DNA from: Zizania palustris
Taxonomy: Eukaryota; Streptophyta; Magnoliopsida; Poales; Poaceae
Direction: 5' to 3'
NCBI GenBank assembly: GCA_019279435.1
Contig: JAAALK010000286.1
Location: forward strand, 42,283,712 to 42,347,711
Length of the DNA: 64,000 nt
Positions within the stretch are counted from its first letter, which is position 1, and each line of letters opens with the position of its first letter. Both the position numbers and the translations under genes were made by a program. This document shows, piece after piece, positions 55,463 to 64,000 of the stretch. The notes under the pieces were generated by a model. It saw nothing but the letters and a program-made list of their open reading frames with translations, was not told the origin of the DNA and ran no database searches.

Positions 55463-57404
55463 TCACAAAATGTCGTAAGGATGACAAATACCAAGTTCCC
55501 CACGTAAGTAGGCAAATCGAGAAGCATCGAGGGGTTTCGTGAAAATATCGGCAAGCTGGTGTTGGGTATCAACATATTGAAGTTCAATATCACCCTTCTC
55601 ATTGTGATCTCTGAGAAAATGATACCGCACATCAATGTGTTTGGTTCTGGAGTGCTGAACCAGGTTGTTTGCAATACAAATAGCACTAGTGTTATCATAG
55701 AAAAGTGGAACACTCTTATAATCTAACCCGAAATCCCGCAAAGTGGAAATCATCCACAGAATCTGAGAGCAACAGCTAGCTGCAGTAACATATTTGGCCT
55801 CAGCCGTCGATTGTGCAACACTAGACTGTTTACGGGAAGACCAGCAAACCAAGGAAGTACCCAGAAAATGACAAGTACCAGAGGTACTCTTCCTATCAAT
55901 TCTACACCCAGCAAAATCCGCATCAGAATAACCTCGAAGACATAAAAATGAAGACGTTGAATACCATATGCCAAATTCAAGGGTATGTTTGAGATACCTG
56001 AGAATGCGCTTTACCGCTTGGCGGTGCGAAGCTCGTGGTGAAGCCTGAAAATGAGCGCACAGACACACTGCGAAGTGTATGTCCGGCCTCATAGCAGTCA
56101 AGTAGAGGAGGGAGCCGATCATGCTTCGGAACTCCTTCTGATCTACGGCTTCTCCATCTTCGTCAGGGTCCAATGCTACATATGTAGCCATTGGAGTGGC
56201 GAGGGGCTTCGCATCGGACATGTCAAACTTCTTGAGCAGGTCCTTGGTGTACTTCGTCTGGTGAACGAAAGTACCTTGTTTGCTTTGCTTGATTTGCAAA
56301 CCAAGGAAAAAGGTGAGTTCACCCATCATGGACATTTCAAACTCCCTGCTCATGGTATCTGCAAACTCGGCAACCAAAGCATGAGAAGAGCCACCAAAGA
56401 TGATATCATCCACATAAATCTGAACTAGGAGGAAATCTTTGCCATGCTTGAGAGTAAACAGTGTTTTATCAACAGAGCCCATCAAATACCCTCGCTCAAG
56501 CAGAAAAGACTTAAGTCTATCATACCAAGCACGAGGGGCCTGCTTGAGTCCATAAAGAGCCTTATGAAGTTTAAGGACTTTATGTGGGTACTTGGGGTTT
56601 TCAAAACTAGGGGGTTGTTTTACATAAACATCTTCACCTATGAAGCCATTAAGAAAAGCACTTTTGACATCCATTTGATAGAGTTTGAATCCCTGGGATG
56701 TCGCAAAGGCAAGCAAAATCCTAATGGCCTCAAGGCGAGCAACAGGTGCAAAAGTTTCAGTAAAATCAATCCCTTCTAGTTGAGAAAAGCCCTGAGCTAC
56801 AAGTCTAGCCTTGTTTCTAACTATAGTCTCATCCTCCCCTTGTTTGTTTTTGAAAATCCATTTTGTTCCAATGAAATGAACATTCGGTGGAGGATCAACT
56901 AATGACCAGACTTGGTTTCTCTCAAAATTTTCAAGTTCCTCATGCATGGCATTGATCCAACTAGAATCAGAAAGTGCATGACTAACATCTAAGGGCTCGA
57001 AAGAAGCAACAAAAGCGGAATCAATGAAATGAGCATGAGAACGTGTTACCCTTTGATCAAGCTCACCAATGATCTGCTCTGGAGGATGCATCCTTTGAAC
57101 ATGATGTGGAGCCTCGCGGCGGGATGCAGTCTCCCCTTCAACTTGTGCGTTGGAGTGGTCCAAGATGACCGATGTTGAGGTAGTCGCTTCGGGACCTCGT
57201 GCCGAAGTGGTCGAAGCGGGGTCGGCTTCGAGGGTTGATGTCGAGGGTAGTAGGGGTTCATCCTCGAATTCTCCGGAATCTTCTTCTTCGAAGATGGTCT
57301 GTTCCATGTCGTGTTCATTTGCCTATTCAAGTGCAGAACTAACAGAGGGGGTTGATTCATCAAAAGTCACATCACATGACTCGATGACAGTGTTAGTCTC
57401 TAAA
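55463..57404 (-). pseudogene. Copia B reverse transcriptase and RNase H
   Basis: An open frame (57307-55463, 614 codons) has an acidic/Ser-rich linker, then the RT with KARLVAQGF, LYGLKQAPRAWYDRL and YVDDIIFGG. A complete copia RNase H follows (KSTSGTCHFLGTS, KHIDVRYHFLRD, ADIFTKPL) and ends normally. Upstream the frame is closed by a TAG at about 57327-57329, and a small indel near 57440 separates it from integrase. On its own this frame looks intact and is the best preserved part of the element. Confidence 0.93.
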
Positions 57405-58628
57405 TTATAAACACGATAAGAATGACCATGTTGTGTAACCCAAAAAGATCCCGTCAGAAGATCGCGACTCAAATTTATCCAAGTTACCACGTTTTAGGAT
57501 AAAGCAGCGACAGCCAAAAACTCGAAGATGAGTAACCTTGGGCTGTCTCCCAAAACGCAGCTCATAAGATGTCAAATTTAAAATTGAGCGCAAGAATATT
57601 CGGTTTGAGATGTAACAAGCAGTGTTCATGGCCTCAACCCAGAATTTTCTAGGAGTCCGATGCTCATCAAGCATCGTCCTAGCCATCTCAACCAAAGTGC
57701 GGTTCTTCCTTTCAACAACACCGTTTTGTTGAGGAACCCGCGGAGCAGAGAATTGATGTTCTATGCCATGCTCCATGCAAAAGTCAACAAAGAGACTATT
57801 TTTGAACTCAGTGCCATTATCACTTCGAATGAATTTCAATGCACCAGGGAGTTCAGTAAAAAGTCTCAAAGCCAAGCTCCGAAAGTGTGAAAACACTTCA
57901 TTCTTGCTGGCAAGAAATAAGACCCAAGAGTAACGAGAGAAATCGTCGACAATAACTAATACATACCACTTGCCGCCTAAAGAACTAACCCGAGAAGGAC
58001 CTACAGTGTCCATGTGGAGAAGTTCTCCGGGTTGTTCAGTCATCACTGTGGTGACTGGCGAATGCGAAGCAGCAATCATTTTTCCATGTCGACAAGGAGC
58101 GCAAACTAAATTCTTCTCAAACTTGAGCTTGGGCAATCCTCGGATCAGACCTAGGGTGCTCAGACGAGCGAGCAACTCAAAGCTCATATGCCCTAGTCTC
58201 ATATGCCACTTCCAAAGCTCAGAAGTTGAATGTGCAACAAGACAATGAGAAGAACCAGATGACTCTGAAAAATCAGCTCCAAAAACTCTCCCAACTCTAA
58301 AGATCTTACACACCACAACGCCATCAGAATTGAGCACTTGCGAAGTATTGCGATGGAATCGCACTTCGAAGCCCTCATCAAGCAACTGAGATACAAACAA
58401 CAAATTGTATCCCAGGTTCTCAACCAAAGCAACATCTTTGAGAGTGAAATTCGAGTTAATTCTTACCACACCTTTACCTTTCACTCTACTCCTTCGATTT
58501 TTTCCGAAGGTGATATGTTCCCTTTGCTTGGTTGTGGTGAGGCTGGAGAACCAAGCTGCATCTCCGGTCATGTGGCGCGAACAACCGGAGTCCATGATCC
58601 ACGTGCCCTCCAAGCCTCGATCTGTCGC
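57405..58628 (-). pseudogene. Copia B protease and integrase
   Basis: It starts right after a TAG (58629-58631) that lies in the same frame as the preceding gag. The protease DSGCSRHMTG is near the start, followed by the integrase HHCC region (WHMRLGHMSF ... CAPC) and catalytic Asp, Asp, Glu in MDTVGPS, SDNGTEF and VVERKNRTL. It ends by frameshift at about 57440 within the GIFLGY region. Confidence 0.92.
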
Positions 58629-60312
58629 CTACACATGATAAGAATATCTCGATCGCTCAGTGCTGGGGTGAGTGAAAAAATGACGAGGCATCCAGCACTG
58701 AGTGACACGAGTAGTAGGCGCAGTAAAAGTAGACGGTCTACGCACATGATAATCTGAATGATGCAAAGTGCGAGGTCTACCTACATTCAGTGATCTAAAA
58801 GCATGACGAGGTACAAAGCTACTCGCCTGAGGTCTACCACCATATGGAACATGGTGAACACCTCGAGGAGCAAAACCTCTCCGAGAAGCACGAGGAGCCT
58901 CAAAAGCAGGACGATAGTAAAACTCAGACTCATGCATACCTAAAGATGGGTAATGCATGTCCTGGTAACTCATCGCCTGAGAGCGTCGCTCATCCTTGAT
59001 GCGACGAAAACAGAACCCAACCAAATGACCCGCCCGCTGACAGTAAGAACAGTGAAACACTCTCCTGGGGGCACTCTCATGGGTCACAGGAGCAACTCTC
59101 ATAGGCTCCTTGGGCTTCTACTGAGTGGTTTTCTTGGGAGGATTTTTCTTGGCAGGAGGTGTGGCTTTCTTTGGTGGTTGGGTAGGCTTTTTGGCTGATG
59201 GGGTGTCTAACAGAGCTCTTTCTTTCTATAGGGTAGTGGGAGAGGTAAAAACAGTCTTGTTTTCACTGTCTGAAGAAATCCTCTCAAAACCCAAACCTAG
59301 AGCTACCCCTGCTCTGTCAGCACACAACTTGGTCTTGGCCAAGAGCAAATCCATCCTACCCTTTCCCTCAGTGCATTTATTAACCACGGAAAGAAGGTAT
59401 TCATTTTCTGACATGAGGTTTTCAGCTCGCTCTCTAACAGTGCCTAGCTGGTCCTTAAGGGTAATGCAAGTGTCACAAACAGGTTGCACATCCTTAGAAC
59501 TACCGGCCCTCTCCAATCTAGCCTCTAAATCATGAACATGTTTATCACGTAAATTAATGCTCTCGCGTAATAAAGAACAGTTCATGCATTCAATAGCATC
59601 ATGAGGTCTAGAATCCACCTCCAAAAGCTGCTTCTGTGCAGTCTCAAGCTCGGATAGAGTTTGAGCATGAACAGAACACAACTGAGCAAGCTCACCCATG
59701 ACAGTGGTACAAGAATCACATTCAGCATCATTAACTTTAGACTTAAGCATGGCATATTCAGTAGATACAGATTCTAACCTAAGTCTAAGGTCTTTTCTTT
59801 CTCTAGCGGCTTGCACAAGTAATCTATCCTGACCAAGAACTACTTCATTCAGCTCATCAAGTTTTATTAAAAGCTGGTCATAGGATAGAGGTACCTCAGA
59901 TGAGTCAAGCTCATCGCCGCTGTGATCGCTGTCGGCCATGAAGCAAAGGCCGGTGAAATCTTGTCCCTTCTTGACCTTCTTGTCCTTCTTCCTTGGGGAC
60001 TCCTCCTCCTCAGAGCTCGACTCCTCAGTTGAGGAAGTGTCGATGTCGCTGAGAGCAGCAAAAAATGCTCTGAAAGCGGCCTTGGCTACTTTCTTAGCCA
60101 TCTTGCCGCGCTTGCCCTTCACAAAGGGTTTCCTCTCCTTCTTGTGGTATTTAGGGCGCTCACTCTCATCTCTCTTTTTGAGTTTTGGGCAATTAGCCTT
60201 GATGTGAGAAGTGTCACCGGATTCAAAGCAACCACTAAAACCACTTCTCCTCTGATCCCGTCACTCATGATGAAAGCGAGTGAACCTCCGGGCAATGAGA
60301 GCAAGCTCATCA
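58629..60312 (-). pseudogene. Copia B gag, C-terminal part with coiled coil and zinc knuckles
   Basis: From about 60312: a first knuckle in which the second Cys is Ser (about 60190-60235), a Lys-rich stretch, an acidic Ser/Glu tract, a long coiled coil (about 59300-59880), a Pro/Lys-rich region and an intact second knuckle CSYCQRAGHLVGFC (about 59020-59062). In-frame stops: TGA near 60266, TAG at 59226-59228, TAG near 59118 and TAG at 58629-58631. An indel near 60313 breaks it from the N-terminal gag. Confidence 0.88.
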
Positions 60313-61074
60313 TCATCTAGAGTGTCCACCTGCTCCTTTGTGACAGAGACCAGGGAGGACAAAAGCAAAACCATCTGCAAGAACACAAGTACCAGATGTG
60401 CTTGGTTCTACAGCGGTGCCACGGCTAGTGCTAGAAACCAATGCCAATGGCTGTGGCAAAGAGCTTCTGTGCACAGCAAGAGATGCCTTGGCAATCTCTG
60501 TGGACTTCAGCTTGCTGAAGAGCTCATCACAGGTCAATGTGTCATAACCTGCGGACTCCTCAATGCTGGATATCTTCACTTCCCATATGCTACGGTCAAG
60601 AGCATAGAGAAGCTTGATAGCCCTATCATGATCATTGTAAGCAAGCGTCCTGTTGGATCGCAAGTTACTCACTATCGCATCAAAGCGAGAAAACATGGCA
60701 TCTATAGATTCACCAGGTGCCTGCACAAACAGCTGATACTGTTGATTGTATGTGCTTTGGCGTCTGGCCTTAATGTGTGTAGAGCCCTCATGAAAAATAG
60801 TGAGTGTTGTCCAAATTTCCCTAGCAGTCCTAAGGTGCTGCACCCTATCAAACTCACTCCGGCTCAAACCAATGAACAGTATATTTCTTGCCTTCGAGTT
60901 GGCATTATACTGATCTTTCTCTGTTTGAGAGGTGCGAGTATCAGGGATGGAGTATTGTGAGTCCACAATCTCCCAAATTGCATTTCCTTGGCTTAACAAG
61001 TAAGCCTCCATGCGCACCTTCCAGTATGCAAAATATGTCCCATCGAACAGAGGAATTTTACTGCCTCTATCCAT
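60313..61074 (-). CDS. Copia B gag, N-terminal part
   Basis: This 253-codon frame starts at the ATG at 61074, 50 bp after the PBS, with the typical copia gag opening (KIPLFDGTYFAYWKVRMEAYL) and a UBN2-like helical domain (AREIWTTL, GYDTLTCDELFSKLK). The final ~20 residues are out of frame because of a small indel near 60380. The equivalent N-terminus of copia A is missing from the window. Confidence 0.9.
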   Translation of the reverse strand: MDRGSKIPLFDGTYFAYWKVRMEAYLLSQGNAIWEIVDSQYSIPDTRTSQTEKDQYNANSKARNILFIGLSRSEFDRVQHLRTAREIWTTLTIFHEGSTHIKARRQSTYNQQYQLFVQAPGESIDAMFSRFDAIVSNLRSNRTLAYNDHDRAIKLLYALDRSIWEVKISSIEESAGYDTLTCDELFSKLKSTEIAKASLAVHRSSLPQPLALVSSTSRGTAVEPSTSGTCVLADGFAFVLPGLCHKGAGGHSR

Positions 61075-61124
61075 GTCGCCAAAAGATCACAAAACCAGTT
61101 AAGGTCAACTGGTGATCTTAACCC

Positions 61125-61136
61125 GCTCTGATACCA
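61125..61136 (-). other. Primer binding site, copia B
   Basis: On the minus strand TGGTATCAGAGC lies three bases inside the LTR boundary (61139) and is complementary to initiator tRNA-Met, as usual for this copia lineage. Confidence 0.92.
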
Positions 61137-61138
61137 AT

Positions 61139-63148
61139 TGTTGGACCGGAAACGGCGACCAGAGGGGGGGTGAATGGGAGCTTTTAAAATTTCGGGCTAA
61201 AAACTAGCCTTCGGTTTTAGTTCTGTCTTCTGCGGAACAGGCTTCGAACACTACCTTCGAAGGTCTGGTTCGGAGGTCCTTTGACAACTCCGAACACAGG
61301 CTTCGCAGGTCCAAAAGTTCGAATCCAAGAAGACTTCGCTCCACTTACAACCCTCGAAAATCTACTCTGCTAAGTCAGTGCAGGCTCCGCACACAGGGTG
61401 CTTCGAGCAGGCTTCGCACTTCACCCTTCGTAAGAGTGGACACCCCACTGAGGACTTCGACCAAGTACTTGGCAGCAGCAACTGGTGCTGGGCTTCGTAC
61501 ACGAAGGTCTAAACGCACACTGGCAGACTTCGCTAGAGTCACAGACACGATAAACGTACGGGCTTCGATCAGGGCTTCGCTAGTAAGCAGCGAGGTCTCG
61601 CCTCCTGTTGCACAGAGCGACAGCACACTGAAAAACACACTTCGCACAAAACACCCTTCTCCTAGACAGGCTTCGGTGTACTACAACTAGCGAGGTATGT
61701 AAAGCGAGCTCAAGCAAAAAGCACACAGAAGCAGGGCTTCGCCGCTTGAACAAGGAACATAGAAAATGAACTCTCTGGATGAATACAACGAAGTGTGTGG
61801 CTACAGGAGCTCAACAGTAAATGCTCAAAGTGTTCAATGTTACCTACCGAGCCCCCATATTTATAGCCCACAGTTCACCCAAAGGAATTGACTACTTTAC
61901 CCCTAGGGTTTACATTGGTTTTGTCTCTACAGAACTGAGGGGTACAAAAGGTAGTCAACTTTATTGGAGGCTTCTCTGTCAGCCTTTGCAGAGGGGACAG
62001 CGCCAGCTTTTTGCAGAGCAGACACTGTCAGACTTGCAGCCTTTGACCTTTCCGAAGCCCCCCTTCACACGCGAGGGGTGCGGTAGCTTCGGTGAGAAGC
62101 CTTGAGCCAGATGGCCTTCGCTTCACCGAAGTCAGCCTTCGATACAGTGACGGTTTTGAGCCGAAGCCGTCAAAGCCCTTGGGCCTTCGCACCAACACCT
62201 CCGGAGTGGACCACCACGGCTTCGCAGCTACTCTCAGCTCGAACTCCGTCAGTCCGTGTACCGAAGCCATGCAGGCCGAAGTACCACAAGACAACCACAC
62301 TCCGGAGCTAGCCTCGCTCCGAAGCCTTCCTCACTCCGAAGCCCCACCTTCGGAGTACCACCCTTCGAAGTCCCTCCTTCGTCCAAGGCCTCCGCATGAA
62401 GCATTCCATGAGCCCTTCGTCGCAGTGTCTCTCCCCGAGCACACTCCTCGACGAGCCTCACCCGGACCATGCCTTCGATGCACCTCGACTTCTGAGACCT
62501 TCGTCGGGTACCTTCAAATGTCTCCCTCCGGAGCACACTTCGAACTCCTTGCCTCCGCAGAGGACTTGATCCATCCAACTCCGAAGTCACTCCTTCCGGA
62601 GTACCTTCGAAGTGCCTCACCTCCGAGGACTTTGTCTCGGAGTACCTTCACCCGGAGCCACGCTCCGCACTCTCTGCCTTCACCTGGCGCACCTCGACCC
62701 GAGGACCGACCCGGACCCCCTTCGCAACCACCGTGACGGAGCTCCCCGCTCCCCTGGCATCAAGCCTCCCGCTTGACCCAGGTTCACCTGCTACGTTCGT
62801 CTGTCGCCTCCGAAGTCCCTGCGCACCACAGACAAACAGACAAGTGTTTCCAGTACTCCGGAGATCTCTCCGGGTTAGCAACCTCCGGCACACACTCCGG
62901 TGTACCGCCCAAAGTACCGAAGCCTTCGATACACACCCAGTCATCGTGTACTGTCGGACCCCTCCGACAGGCACACTCCGCTGCAACAGCTGCAACAACC
63001 AACCACCGAACACCCTTCGGTGAAACCACCTCCGAACACCCTTCGGAGGTCCAACCTCCGAACCCCTTCCGGAGGTACCCCTTCGAACAGAGGTTAAAAG
63101 CATGTCAATCACTCATCACAAATACTGAAACCAACCCTTGGTTTCTCA
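61139..63148 (-). repeat. 5' LTR of copia element B (complete, 2,010 bp)
   Basis: On the plus strand it begins TGTTGGACCGG and ends TTTCTCA. It contains the empty counterpart of the Tekay insertion site (GACTTCGCTAGAG at about 61525). It is followed by ATACT, the presumptive right target duplication, whose left partner is in the gap. Palindromic CCTCCGAA/TTCGGAGG motifs cluster at about 63009-63079. Confidence 0.95.
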
Positions 63149-63680
63149 ATACTGCACAAAAATTATAGGGTACTTAAAAGAAAAAAGTAAGAAGGCAACA
63201 CAATATCATGCAATCAAGACAAGTTCTCGGGAGCTCTGTTTCGAGGTAACATGTAGAGACAAAGGCAGACAGGAACAAATCAAGAAGTTATTGTCCATGA
63301 GTGCTATGAACATTTGTCGGTGTAGCTGCAATAAACCATCGCTATACCACCTACCATGCAGTCATGTCATCACGGTGTGCGGTACATTTAATATGCATGC
63401 CAGAACATATTTTTTAGAGTACTTCAGCAAAGACAACGTTCTAAAGACTTGGAGCGGTAAACTCCGTGGGTATGGTGTTATGAGCTCATTCACATCTGCT
63501 CCTCCAGATGGTGTACATCTGTGGGTTCTGGATTTTCAACGTGTCAACTCAAAGGTAGGCAGAAGGAAGACACGACACATTCAGAACGACATGGATGAAT
63601 CGTAAGCGGGGCGCGGGAAGAAAAAATGCTCTGTGTGCAACATGTTTGGACACACCTACAAGAATTATACACGGTCTAGC
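63149..63680 (+). pseudogene. MULE (Mutator-like) transposase, C-terminal fragment
   Basis: In one frame this reads a linker, then a SWIM-type zinc finger with Cys-X-Cys ... Cys-X-His (CSCNKPSLYHLPCSH), a hydrophobic stretch, and RRKTRHIQNDMDES. A TAA at 63603-63605 closes it. The next codons, still in the same frame, give a zinc-knuckle-like segment in which the last Cys is Tyr. This is the usual end of plant MuDR transposases. The catalytic part is absent because copia B is inserted upstream. The upstream half should lie left of copia B's other end. Confidence 0.85.
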
Positions 63681-63825
63681 ATAAGCATAGGAAGGCCCAC
63701 ATGAAAAAATACAGAATATGATACAAATTGTACATATTAATAACATGTATGTATAGTTTTTACATTAGTTAGTTTGATTTCTTAAATGTTTTTTACAACT
63801 ACTAACATAGTCAATACGTTGTAGA

Positions 63826-64000
63826 TGGCTGGTAACGATGTTTGACAATACGAGCTTCTCTCACCTGCTGTGGATGTGGGACATCAGGCACGAACATTGA
63901 CATCCCTCTAATGCAGGTGAGGGTGATCTTCTGCCTCTGAGGGTCCGGACACCTCAGTATTCAAGGAGAATCGATGATCAATGGGTTGGCTAGACACCGT
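63826..64000 (+). pseudogene. Plant-mobile-domain-like N-terminal fragment (decayed)
   Basis: The ATG at 63826 is followed by short blocks resembling the opening of plant mobile domain/MAIN-like proteins (LLSPAVDVGHQAR, then in another frame PLRVRTPQYSRRIDDQW). They are interrupted by a TGA and frameshifts and run off the window. Such domains are often captured by or linked to MULEs in plants. Recognition is by recall and the reading is too short to be sure. Confidence 0.5.

Larger units (their letters stand above)
54300..61138 (-). mobile_element. Ty1-copia element B (Sirevirus-like), internal region
   Basis: The minus-strand internal region runs from a PBS (61125-61136) to a polypurine tract (54301-54312), between LTRs at 61139-63148 and 40199-40251 plus 52680-54299. 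All gene blocks are present but stops and small indels split them. Layout and sequence parallel copia A, and the long gag coiled coil with two knuckles and multiple polypurine tracts fit Sireviruses. No env-like ORF is present. Confidence 0.92.

Overview
This is a plant nuclear window, almost certainly from a grass. The only host gene is an interrupted plastid anthranilate synthase alpha-subunit gene. It is surrounded by grass-style nested LTR retrotransposons: two Ty1-copia elements that look like the Sirevirus/Maximus lineage, two Tekay/Del-like chromovirus gypsy elements with LTRs of 3.4-4.1 kb, and one Tat-lineage gypsy element. PIF/Harbinger, MULE and MITE-like remnants are also present. 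A 100-N gap and near-identical copies that differ only by single-base indels point to a draft long-read assembly. The species cannot be named from the sequence.

Left part (1-20352). A segment is repeated in direct orientation with a period of about 10,156 bp, so 1-6501 matches 10157-16657. The unit holds a decayed transposon-related coiled-coil gene, a group of ~112-bp degenerate repeats, a PIF/Harbinger transposase fragment and the last three exons of the anthranilate synthase gene. The internal junction (6497-6501) joins ASA intron 8 to a minus-strand LTR fragment at a 5-bp microhomology. The right copy continues into a complete 11-exon ASA gene on the minus strand (20352 to 15304, 577 codons by my exon model). 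The left copy is a 3' fragment with three exons.

Middle (20353-40198). An AT-rich intergenic stretch is followed by copia element A (22136-30975, minus strand; one LTR carries a 28-unit, 15-bp minisatellite). Copia A is broken at its gag gene by Tekay-like element A (from 30976). Element A is broken after its first internal ORF by a Tat-type gypsy element (from 36155), whose pol runs into the gap at 40099-40198.

Right part (40199-64000). Copia element B (minus strand) has its downstream LTR split by a complete, very young Tekay-like element B (40252-52679), flanked by a perfect 5-bp target duplication CTTCG. Copia B's upstream LTR ends at 63148. After it come the C-terminal end of a MULE transposase (SWIM zinc finger) and a decayed plant-mobile-domain-like fragment.

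The most unusual signals are in the Tekay-like elements. (1) A 67-bp coding-like block inside the LTR encodes an acidic, proline-rich peptide and is kept at the protein level in three divergent LTRs. A GC-AG intron could join it in frame to a second conserved mini-exon, with compatible phase in both elements. (2) An extra ORF (orf0) lies between PBS and gag. Both orf0 and gag start immediately after strong splice-acceptor-like sequences. Together these suggest an unrecognised spliced gene programme in these transposons. All of this is read by eye; no database or RNA evidence was available.
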